From Desulfobacteraceae bacterium (lineage in GTDB: Bacteria > Desulfobacterota > Desulfobacteria > Desulfobacterales > Desulfobacteraceae), in assembly GCA_016743945.1 (NCBI GenBank), contig JADGFI010000042.1, forward strand, positions 1-48,897: a stretch of 48,897 nucleotides of DNA, given 5' to 3'. Positions 1-7,877 of this stretch are shown piece by piece. The notes below the pieces were generated by a model, which saw only the letters and a list, made by a program, of their open reading frames with translations, was not told the DNA's origin and searched no databases. The position numbers and the translations under genes are program-made. Numbering within the stretch: the first letter of the stretch is position 1; each line of letters starts with the position of its first letter.

Positions 1-537
1 CCCATGAGCAGGGAAATGGTCATAACAGCCCAACAGATTACTCATCCGCCACTTTATACCGGAAGCGCAAAAACCCTTTTCTATGAAAGCCGGGCCCTGG
101 AGCTTCTGGCCATGCAGCTGGAGCTTTTGGCCGGTAAAACATTATTTTCAAGTCCCTTTCACCTGAGCCGGTCAGATCTTGAGAGCATCCATAGGGCAAG
201 ACAGATCCTGCTGAAAGATATCCAGAACCCGCCAAGTATTGCAATGCTTGCAAGGCGTTGCGGTATTAACGAATTCAAGCTGAAAAAAGGGTTTAAACAG
301 ACCTTTAACACCACCATATTTGCCTGCCTTAAAAAATATAGAATGGAAACGGCCTGGCACATGTTCACGGACCAGAACCGGTCTGTGACCGAGGCTGCCT
401 CCATGGTCGGATACACCAATATCAGCCATTTTAGTGCCGCCTTTCGAAAACAATTCAATATCAGCCCGGGAACCTTGAAAAAAAGCGGAAAAACCCGACA
501 GGCAAGCATTCCCCCCGAGCCGGACAGGATCCTTTAA
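1..537 (+). CDS. AraC-family transcriptional regulator, C-terminal part (cut by window edge)
   Basis: The reading frame is open to the left edge of the window, and the 177 visible residues match only the C-terminal half of the 316-351-residue AraC regulators elsewhere in this window. The stretch FYESRALELLAMQLELL is the linker helix that all these paralogs share (compare LESRSLELIVYKLEQM in the gene at 9779). The last ~100 residues form the double helix-turn-helix, ending with VGYTNISHFSAAFRKQFNISPG, the AraC signature. Paralogy suggests a PchR-like, ligand-responsive activator of an outer-membrane receptor. Its partner may lie left of the window or be the decayed receptor at 2672. The true start is outside the window. 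Confidence 0.85.
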   Translation, partial: PMSREMVITAQQITHPPLYTGSAKTLFYESRALELLAMQLELLAGKTLFSSPFHLSRSDLESIHRARQILLKDIQNPPSIAMLARRCGINEFKLKKGFKQTFNTTIFACLKKYRMETAWHMFTDQNRSVTEAASMVGYTNISHFSAAFRKQFNISPGTLKKSGKTRQASIPPEPDRIL

Positions 538-614
538 AATCAACCCGGAAGCTGGGCTAAGTCTGGATATTTGTTTGAATATTCTGTAACCATTAAAATA
601 AAAAGGGACTGAGT

Positions 615-1289
615 GTGGGGAAATGTCTATATCAGCATAATCTGAAGGCCTTGTTATCAGATCAATATGAGGATCTTGTTCAGCAGGGTATCCGTAAAAA
701 TTTAATCCCCATGGATATTTTGTTTCGTGAGGGAGAGGCTGCAGCAAACAGTTATCTTGTGACAAAGGGGTGTCTGAAGTTGTCAAAGCTTAATGCACAG
801 GGCGGAGAAGTCATTATTCGCTATATTACTCCCGGGGATATGGCTGCCGCCCCTGCTGTCCTGAGAAACGGTGATTACCCGGTGACAGCCCAGGCACTCA
901 AGTTTACTGAAGTGATTGTCTGGGACAAAGAGGGGTTTATTGCCCTGATCCAGAAAAATCCAAAGATTGCAATGGACCTGCTTATGACGGTCTATGACCG
1001 GTTGGAGGATTTGCAGACACGATACCTGGAACTGAGTTCGGAACAGGCAGAACAGCGGATTGCAAAAATGATGATCAGCCTGATGAAGCACGCAGGTCAG
1101 GAACACTCAAGCGGGGTCCACATTGATATTCCCCTGAGCCGACAGAATATTGCCGATCATATCGGTGCCTCCATGTACACGGTCAGCCGTACCCTGAGTA
1201 CCTGGGAGAAGTCAGGCTGGCTTAAGTCTTCTCGGAAACAAATCACAATCACCAATCCCGGTGCGTTGAAGGCTTTGGGAAAAACATGA
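615..1289 (+). CDS. Crp/Fnr-family transcriptional regulator
   Basis: This 224-residue protein has an N-terminal cyclic-nucleotide-binding-like beta-barrel (about residues 15-130, with FREGEAAANSYLVTKGCLKL) and a C-terminal winged helix. The recognition helix reads ASMYTVSRTLSTWEKSGW and keeps the S-R pair of the FNR/CRP family. The start is GTG, placed after an AAAAGGG-type ribosome binding site at about 601. It lacks the N-terminal cysteine cluster of oxygen-sensing FNR, with only two cysteines visible, so it does not look like a [4Fe-4S] sensor. DNR/NnrR/HcpR-like nitrosative-stress regulators share this layout. The neighbouring hydroxylamine-oxidoreductase-like cytochrome makes a nitrogen-oxide response plausible, but the signal cannot be read from the sequence. 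Confidence 0.85.
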   Translation: MGKCLYQHNLKALLSDQYEDLVQQGIRKNLIPMDILFREGEAAANSYLVTKGCLKLSKLNAQGGEVIIRYITPGDMAAAPAVLRNGDYPVTAQALKFTEVIVWDKEGFIALIQKNPKIAMDLLMTVYDRLEDLQTRYLELSSEQAEQRIAKMMISLMKHAGQEHSSGVHIDIPLSRQNIADHIGASMYTVSRTLSTWEKSGWLKSSRKQITITNPGALKALGKT

Positions 1290-1521
1290 TTTCCAAATTT
1301 CATTTCCCTTTCGTCTAATTTATTCCTCCTGCTTTTTCTCGGAATTGGCCAAAAGGGAGCAGATGGTATCGAGAGTTATATCTTAAATTTTTTGTTTTGC
1401 CTAATATTGTTTAATAAATTTAAAATTATTTGCTTAAACTTGCTATGGCGCAACGACAGGATAAAAATAAACGATATGATGCAGCATACGTTTAACCCCT
1501 TTGGGTAATTAAGGAGATCAA

Positions 1522-1569
1522 ATGAACAAGGATAGCTGGAGTATACATACCGGAGAAGACAATGAATAA
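1522..1569 (+). CDS. Possible 15-codon leader ORF upstream of the octaheme cytochrome
   Basis: A short ORF (MNKDSWSIHTGEDNE) starts 5 nt after a strong AAGGAG (1511-1516). It ends by overlapping the cytochrome start, its stop TAA falling at 1567-1569 while the cytochrome ATG is at 1562. The cytochrome has its own GGAG inside this ORF. The layout suggests translational coupling or a leader peptide. It could also be a chance ORF in a leader that merely carries two ribosome-binding-like sites. Confidence 0.35.
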   Translation: MNKDSWSIHTGEDNE

Positions 1570-2647
1570 AAAATGGATTGTTCTGTCAGTTTTTTCGGCA
1601 ATATTTTTTTTTACGGCTTTTGCCCAGGCAGCTCAGGATGGATGTATTCAATGCCATGGGAAAAATAATCCCGCCATGGTTGAAGATTGGGAAAAGTCCA
1701 CCATGGCAAAATCGGGTATGGACTGTGCCGATTGTCACGGCCGGAACCACACCAATAAAAAAAATGCAGATCAGGCGATCATGCCGTCCATAAAGGTTTG
1801 TGGTAAATGCCATGAAAAACAGGCCAAGGGGTTTTCCATGGGAAAACATGGTAAGGCCGAAGAGGCCTTATTTGTTTCTGCCATGGGTAAAAAGGTCCGA
1901 ACCCAGTCTTCCGCTGTTTTTGATAGGTCCTGTGCCACCTGTCATAACGAAATATGTAAAGACGGGGGGCAATGCGATGCCTGCCACACAGGACACAGAT
2001 TTTCCGCTAAAGAAGCTAGGAAACCAGAATCCTGCCTTCCCTGTCACCTGGGCAACCATCCCCAGTACGAATCCTACAGTTGTTCAAAACATGGGGCATT
2101 ATACAAATCCAGGGGACTTGATGACAGTGTTCCCACCTGCACCACCTGCCATATGCCCGAGGGGGATCATATGGTTAAAACAAGCTGGGGTTTTTTCGGT
2201 GTAAGGGGGGAAGAGCCTGACCCAAAACTTGGGGCGGACCAAAAAATAGTGAAAACCGCTGTGGAAATGCTCGGGCCCATCCTGGCCCCTGACAGTTTCA
2301 GGTCCACCATGGTCGAGTGGACCGAACGTAGGGAAGCCATGCTGGATGTCTGTGTCCAATGCCATGCAAAATCCAGTGCACGCAAGGATCTTGAAGCCGG
2401 AGACGCAATCGTTGCCCAGGCCAATCACCTGGCAACCGGGTTTATTAATGCTGCCGGCAAATTAAAAGAAGACGGTCAGTGCAGCCCAAAAGAATATTTC
2501 TGGCTGATCAGGGATAAGATGCACGCCCAGCGAATGAGCATGTACATCAGTGCTTTTCATCAGCATCCGGAAGGCGTTCTTTTGGAAATGATTCATTTTA
2601 AGCGTGCCACAATGGAAATTGAAAAAAATATATCTGAAAACCATTAA
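1562..2647 (+). CDS. Periplasmic octaheme c-type cytochrome, hydroxylamine-oxidoreductase-like
   Basis: The product is 361 residues with a signal peptide (cleavage probably after AFAQA) and eight CxxCH heme-binding motifs: CIQCH, CADCH, CGKCH, CATCH, CDACH, CLPCH, CTTCH and CVQCH. The spacing and the stretch NHPQYESYSCSKHGALY followed by CTTCHMPEGDH resemble the HAO/octaheme family, whose members oxidise hydroxylamine or reduce nitrite/hydroxylamine in the periplasm. At 361 residues it is shorter than classical HAO, and the crosslinked C-terminal tyrosine of true HAO cannot be assigned, so a reductive role as in the epsilon-HAO type is more likely in an anaerobe. It lies downstream of the Crp/Fnr gene with a 270-nt gap, so it is probably transcribed separately and possibly regulated by it. 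Confidence 0.8.
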   Translation: MNKKWIVLSVFSAIFFFTAFAQAAQDGCIQCHGKNNPAMVEDWEKSTMAKSGMDCADCHGRNHTNKKNADQAIMPSIKVCGKCHEKQAKGFSMGKHGKAEEALFVSAMGKKVRTQSSAVFDRSCATCHNEICKDGGQCDACHTGHRFSAKEARKPESCLPCHLGNHPQYESYSCSKHGALYKSRGLDDSVPTCTTCHMPEGDHMVKTSWGFFGVRGEEPDPKLGADQKIVKTAVEMLGPILAPDSFRSTMVEWTERREAMLDVCVQCHAKSSARKDLEAGDAIVAQANHLATGFINAAGKLKEDGQCSPKEYFWLIRDKMHAQRMSMYISAFHQHPEGVLLEMIHFKRATMEIEKNISENH

Positions 2648-2671
2648 CCCCAATGTTTCAAAAGGAAAAAA

Positions 2672-3921
2672 ATGAACTCCGTTAAGCTGTTCGTATATTT
2701 TTGCGCAGGGATGTTCATATCCATGGGCGTTTACGGTTCTGCGGCAGCCCAGACCGAGACCCGCTTAGATTCCATGGTTATCACAGCAACAAAAACTCAA
2801 AAAGGGGTGGACGGCATCACCGCTAGTGTGGATGTGATTACCCAAGAAGAAATCAAAATGATGGCGCTTCAACACTGAAAACCATCATTGAAAAAACCCC
2901 TGGACTTGCCATGCAGTACGGACGGTTTGCTCATCCCAGTTCCAAGTCCAAAAGCAGTATTTCCATCCGGGGGATGGGGGGCAACGGAACCCTGCTGCTC
3001 ATTGACGGCAGACGTCTTGGCGGGGAAACTGAAAGCCCCTATGAAATGGACAGAATTCCCGCAGATATGATTGAGCGGATCGAAATCGTAAAAGGGCCCA
3101 TGAGCACACTTTACGGTTCAGATGCCCTGGGCGGTGTCATCAATATCATCACCAAAAAAACCGAAGAGACCTTTCTGTTGGGTTTGGACCTGGGTGGGGG
3201 GATGAATGACCAGGGAGACAATGGGACTTCCAAGGCAAGTGTCAACGCCCGGGGCCGCGCCGGGAAACTGGGTGCATACCGCTCTGAGTATGAAAAACGG
3301 AACAAAACAACAGCAGGCAATTTTTCAGCGCCTGTGAATAAAAAATTCAGCGCCGATGTTGACATTACAGGATTTGAAGCCGAGACCATCTGGTCTGTTG
3401 CAAAAAACCACCTGCTGGTGACTGGCGGGGAATACCGGGAAGTCTCAAGAAACTCTGCCGCCATCAATCCTGATCCCTCAAATTATGAATTTGTAAACGA
3501 TACCCATCGGTTCAAGGCCCTTTATTTTCAGGATGAATGGCAGATTACCCAGACAACAAACGCTATTTTGGGTATGCGGTATGACGATATTTCCACGGCA
3601 GATAATGAACTTACTTTTAAGGCCGGTCTGGTCAAAGAATTTTTACCGCAGTTTCGGGTGAGGCTCAATTACGCCGAAGGCTACCGTGCCCCGGACACGG
3701 CTGAACTCTATGTGATTTCACCCAGCCCCGGTGATATTCCCAGAATCGGTGCCGAATCGGTTTACGGCCCTAAAAAAACGGTTCATAACCTGGATCCTGA
3801 ATTTTTGAAAAGCTATGAACTCTACGGCGGTGTGAACAATATATTTGATGAATCCATGGACAAGGTCCTGGGTTCAAATGTGGGCCCTTTTGTTTTTGCA
3901 GGCCTGCGCCTGAATTTTTAA
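2672..3921 (+). pseudogene. TonB-dependent receptor, frameshifted and internally deleted
   Basis: The N-terminal part (signal peptide, then LDSMVITATKTQKGVDGIT, a TonB-box/plug start) stops at 2878. The plug continues in another frame as LKTIIEKTPGLAMQYGR. Restoring one G in the GG at 2863-2864 would read KMMGASTLKT across the break, so a 1-nt deletion is the likely lesion. The barrel is also too short: the rejoined protein is about 415 residues against 665-703 for the intact receptors here. PEFLKSYELYGGVNNIFDE fuses a mid-barrel motif directly to the last strands, implying a large in-frame deletion. It follows the cytochrome gene by 24 nt. A sequencing error could explain the frameshift but not the missing barrel. 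Confidence 0.8.
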
Positions 3922-3952
3922 AAGAGATTTAAAATGATAACCTCTATCCCTC

Positions 3953-4245
3953 TCATGGGCATAGATATGGGCACTGCCCATTCTGGAAACGGTGCAAAAG
4001 GGGATAAATAGTTTTCAATCGGGTACAAGGATCAAAAAGGCCCAGAACCGGCAGGGTCAGGCAGGTCAAAATCATCAGCGGGGCGAACCCGGTTTTTTGC
4101 CGTCCCAGCCTGGGGATATACCAGCGGTCCGCCATGGAGGTATAAAGGAACTTCAATGCCCAGGGGCTGTACACAAGGACGGAAAAGCCGATTTCACTCA
4201 GACCGGCTCCTTGTCCCTTCGGTGAGAGGAGCTGAGGACGAGGAA
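3953..4245 (-). pseudogene. MFS transporter fragment (N-terminal part, decayed)
   Basis: On the minus strand an open stretch reads GAGLSEIGFSVLVYSPWALK followed by a DRW...PRLGRQKTG segment and a hydrophobic helix. This is the loop 2-3 signature of major facilitator transporters of the AmpG/RhtX-FptX type (PWxLKFL...DR...LGR). No good start codon is present, and it ends after about 95 residues at a stop near 3953, so only a scrap remains. Siderophore-importing MFS proteins of this type commonly accompany TonB receptors, which fits the neighbouring receptor pseudogene. Both look like parts of one decaying uptake locus. Confidence 0.55.
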
Positions 4246-4361
4246 AATAGGTCCGGCTGTATGGTCACCAGTTCCAGGGCCACCATGCGGACCAGAGTGG
4301 TATTTCACTGACGTTCACCCGTACTGGTAAAAAAATAACAAAAAATATTTCTTTTTTTAAC

Positions 4362-4461
4362 GTTGCTAAAACCTTGACAATGTTTTTATACCGTGAAATA
4401 TAACCTTGTTTAAATAAGTTTAACCTAACTTTATAGGTGTGTATAATAAATGTTGCTAAAA
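4362..4461 (+). promoter_or_regulatory. Likely promoter region of the AraC gene at 4478, with a repeated GTTGCTAAAA box
   Basis: A consensus TTGACA (4374-4379) is followed by AATATA/TATAAC at 4397-4404 (17-19 nt spacing). A second TATAAT lies at 4442-4447. The decamer GTTGCTAAAA occurs twice (4362-4371 and 4452-4461), bracketing these elements, and could be a regulator-binding box. No transcript data support this. Confidence 0.4.
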
Positions 4462-4477
4462 TAAGACACAAAGAATT

Positions 4478-5428
4478 ATGAGGGGCTACCAAAAAATTAC
4501 ACCGATGCATCAACCTGAATCGAAAAAGACCGTTCCAAAAAAAAGGAAGGAAGGCCATTATCAGGAAATCAGGTTTAATTCCGGAATTTCCGCGACAATC
4601 ATGGATTATAACCTTTCAAATTCCATTACATCAAAGGTTGAGACTTCAAAGCCATCCCTGGGATTTGGATTCTGCCTTTCGGGAAAGACAAGGACCCGAA
4701 TCAATTGTTTTAAGGATGAATTTATCATCCAGGGGGGGCAGAGTGCAATCTATTATTTTCCGAATATTAAGGTTGACGCGGAGACTTCCTCAGAAGAACG
4801 GGTGAAAAGAGTGGCGATAAATATGCCCCCTGAGATATTTCAAGGGATTATTGCCGAAGATTTCGATATTATACCCAAAGCGGTGCAACGCCTGGTTAAA
4901 AAGAAGCCGGTACCTTTTCGCAGGGTTGAAAAGCTGACGCCATGGATGCGTAACCTTCTTATGCAGGTCCTTAATTGTCCCTACAGGGGATTGGTGAGGC
5001 ATTTTTTCATCGAGGCAAAAATCATGGAACTGATTGCGTGTAAGCTCGATCTTATGGCAAAAAATCAAGGATCGCCGCAATCGGTTCTAAAATTAAAAAA
5101 AGATGATATTGAACGGCTCTATTTTGCCAGGGAGATTCTTAGTACAAATAGTGAGCAGCCCCTGGAACTGCTCGAGTTGTCCAGCAGGGTAGGCATATCC
5201 CGCACCAAACTGTTGAAGGGATTTGTTTCCTTGTTTGGTAAAACTCCCACCTCCTACCTTCGCGATATACGCATTGAAAAGGCCAGAACGCTTATTGACC
5301 AGGGGCAAATGAGTTTGACAGATATTGCCCATTTTGTTGGGTATTCAAGTTCCAGCCATTTTACCAAGGTGTTTCGAAATTATTTTGGGGTAACCCCGAG
5401 TCAATATGCTTCAGCGCCTGCCCTCTGA
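4478..5428 (+). CDS. AraC-family regulator, PchR-like
   Basis: This 316-residue protein has an N-terminal ligand-sensing domain (with SLGFGFCLSGKTRTRINC at about 50-70) and a C-terminal AraC double helix-turn-helix ending VGYSSSSHFTKVFRNYFGVTPSQY. The N-terminal layout recurs in the regulators at 9779, 21811 and 30366 and resembles PchR/YbtA-type activators that sense an imported metal complex. It is followed after 139 nt by a TonB receptor on the same strand, its probable target. The ATG at 4478 has only a weak ribosome binding site; an in-frame ATG at 4505 has none. Confidence 0.88.
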   Translation: MRGYQKITPMHQPESKKTVPKKRKEGHYQEIRFNSGISATIMDYNLSNSITSKVETSKPSLGFGFCLSGKTRTRINCFKDEFIIQGGQSAIYYFPNIKVDAETSSEERVKRVAINMPPEIFQGIIAEDFDIIPKAVQRLVKKKPVPFRRVEKLTPWMRNLLMQVLNCPYRGLVRHFFIEAKIMELIACKLDLMAKNQGSPQSVLKLKKDDIERLYFAREILSTNSEQPLELLELSSRVGISRTKLLKGFVSLFGKTPTSYLRDIRIEKARTLIDQGQMSLTDIAHFVGYSSSSHFTKVFRNYFGVTPSQYASAPAL

Positions 5429-5567
5429 TAAAATGCATTTTTGCGCTAAATAAAAACATTTTTGTGGTAGCCCCCTGATCCTTGCTTGTGGTTTATATTG
5501 GGCACAAATATTTTGATTCAACTTAAAATGTTTGGTCCCAAATACAATAAAACAAAAAAGGAGTGAT

Positions 5568-7679
5568 ATGTGGTTTTTTGAGAAAATAGGGGTCAAAATC
5601 TCAGTCGGTTTATCAATGATGATTATAATGGTATCTCTCTGCTACGGGGAGGAGGAAGCACGAAAGGAGACTCAGCTTGATGCCATAACGGTGACGGCTC
5701 AAAAAAGAGAGGAAAATGTTCAGAAAGTGCCCATCAGCATGAATGCATTCGACGCCATGGAAATAGAGAGTGCCGGCATGGAAAATGTTTCTGAGATGAC
5801 CCGGTTTGTTCCCAATGTGTTTTTTAAAAAGGCCACCATGGAGAACATTATTGTCGTTCGCGGCGTCTCTTCGGTTGATGCCTCAACCGTGGGACCTTTA
5901 GGGGTCTATATCGATGATGTCAATTATCCCCTTCATTTCATGCATAACATCAATCTTTTTGATGTTGAACGGGTGGAACTTCTGAGGGGACCCCAGGGAA
6001 CCCTTTACGGCCGTAATACCGAGTCCGGGGTGTTAAATATTGTGACCCGAAAACCGGACAACCAGTTTCGAGGAAGTATTACCGGAACCTATGGTGTCTA
6101 TGATACCTCCCATGGAAACGTCCCTGAATGGCAAACCGGAATAGGAATCAGCGGACCTGTAATAAAGGATACGCTTTTTATGGGAATCAGTGCCCAGATG
6201 AAACAGGGGGACGGATTCATGAAAAATACCCGGCTTGATAGTGAAGACGCAGCTGGAATAGACCATCAGAATCTGCGGGGCAGCGCCCGGTGGATGGTTT
6301 CGGACCGGCTGGAGCTCTCTTTGATGGCAGATTATGGCCTGTCTGATGATAAACAGGGCCTTTACCGGATCTTCACCAGTGAGGGGGGGCTTAAAAACGA
6401 TAAAAACACTGAGATGAGAGGGTTTTACGATTCAACGCTGGAGCAGGAGGGATCGGGGCAGATTTTTAAAGCCAGTTATGAGGCAGACAGCTTTGACCTT
6501 CTGGCCATAACCGGCCGGCGGGAATATCGGCAGGACTCTCTCCTTGGAACCGGTGTGGGCCTGAATGATTACGGGGATAATAAATGGCGGTTTGATGATA
6601 CCCTGTTAAGCCAGGAGATAAGGGTTTCCTCAAAAAATGAAAAAGGAAAACTGGAATGGCTCCTGGGGGTCTACGGCTTTAACGAGGAAACAGATATCTA
6701 TTTCAGCAAATTCAGCGATTTGCAGATTCGGGATACAAGAGTAGAAAAAAGCGGGGCTGCTCTTTTTGCCCAGGCCACCCTCACTTATTTTGACAGGCTT
6801 CATCTTACCGCGGGCGGTCGCTATGATCACCTTGAGCTTGAGGGAAACCAGAATTTAAAAGGAATGGACTGGGGCGGAAACGATATCTCAGCAGATTACA
6901 GCAGGGATCTTGATTACAATGAATTTCTTCCCAAAGCGATGGTCTCCTTTGATGCCACAGAGGATATCATGCTTTACACCTCAGCCGCCAAAGGCTACCT
7001 TGAAGGCGGTTATAACTATGCCCAGGCAAACGATGCGGATGGGTTTGTGTTTGACCCTGAATACACCTGGAACTATGAGCTTGGTATAAAAACCAACTGG
7101 TTTGACAATCGCCTGCTGGCAAATTGTTCCCTCTACCATATCACAATGGATGACAAGCAGGTGTCAGAGTACACCGCAGGGGGTGGTATTGCACAGATCA
7201 GCAATGCCGCAAAAGCGCACTCCCAGGGTATTGAACTCGAGGTCCGGGCCCGGGTGGCCCAGGGACTGGATCTGTTTGGTTCCTTTGGGTATGTGGATAC
7301 GGAAATTGATGAATGGAATGCCGGTTCCTCGGATTTTTCAGGGAATAAAATGCCCAACACCCCGGAATATACCTACAGCTTAGGAGGGCAATACCGTCAT
7401 GTCAGTGGTTTTTTTGGCAGGGCCGATCTTTTGGGCACAGGAGAAATGTACGGGAATGTGCAAAATGATTCCCATGTGAAGCTGGATGCCTATGCACTTC
7501 TCAATCTTCGTTGTGGGTATGAGTCAGATAGTTATGATATTGTTTTCTGGTGCAAGAATGTCTTTGACAAAGAGTACTACACCTCTGCATTTGATTATGG
7601 TGATCCCAGTGAATCCATCGGGGTTGCCCAGAATGGAGATCCCAGATCCTTAGGTGTTACCGTCACCTATCGGTTTTAA
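5568..7679 (+). CDS. TonB-dependent outer-membrane receptor
   Basis: The 703-residue protein imports a ligand across the outer membrane using TonB energy. It has an N-terminal signal segment (GVKISVGLSMMIIMVSLCYG), a TonB-box/plug start LDAITVTAQKREENVQKVP, the plug core VERVELLRGPQGTLYGRNTE, and a beta-barrel ending VTYRF with the terminal phenylalanine. The start is set at 5568 rather than 36 nt upstream because AAAGGAG sits just before it and the signal peptide then begins properly. It lies directly downstream of an AraC regulator and upstream of a metal ATPase, so the ligand may be a metal complex. It is closely related to the receptors at 11125 and 28140. Confidence 0.93.
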   Translation: MWFFEKIGVKISVGLSMMIIMVSLCYGEEEARKETQLDAITVTAQKREENVQKVPISMNAFDAMEIESAGMENVSEMTRFVPNVFFKKATMENIIVVRGVSSVDASTVGPLGVYIDDVNYPLHFMHNINLFDVERVELLRGPQGTLYGRNTESGVLNIVTRKPDNQFRGSITGTYGVYDTSHGNVPEWQTGIGISGPVIKDTLFMGISAQMKQGDGFMKNTRLDSEDAAGIDHQNLRGSARWMVSDRLELSLMADYGLSDDKQGLYRIFTSEGGLKNDKNTEMRGFYDSTLEQEGSGQIFKASYEADSFDLLAITGRREYRQDSLLGTGVGLNDYGDNKWRFDDTLLSQEIRVSSKNEKGKLEWLLGVYGFNEETDIYFSKFSDLQIRDTRVEKSGAALFAQATLTYFDRLHLTAGGRYDHLELEGNQNLKGMDWGGNDISADYSRDLDYNEFLPKAMVSFDATEDIMLYTSAAKGYLEGGYNYAQANDADGFVFDPEYTWNYELGIKTNWFDNRLLANCSLYHITMDDKQVSEYTAGGGIAQISNAAKAHSQGIELEVRARVAQGLDLFGSFGYVDTEIDEWNAGSSDFSGNKMPNTPEYTYSLGGQYRHVSGFFGRADLLGTGEMYGNVQNDSHVKLDAYALLNLRCGYESDSYDIVFWCKNVFDKEYYTSAFDYGDPSESIGVAQNGDPRSLGVTVTYRF

Positions 7680-7877
7680 TTTCCATTTCTCCCGGATCAA
7701 ATTTGGAGAGCATCGAGAAAACCACGGGAGGCCAAAAAACAAGGAGCACCTCTGACGATCATCGTGGATGATTATCCATGTCCTTGAATACAAAAAAGTG
7801 GAAAATAATATTAACCTATGTTATGACTGCCAAATATTTTAATTATCAGCTAAGACTATTTTGTCCGGGGAAGAAAA

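Noticed and set aside
2888..3070. Separate small gene after the first receptor fragment
   Set aside because: It is an out-of-frame reading of the receptor plug region. The real continuation is in the frame that encodes IERIEIVKGPMSTLYGSDALG.
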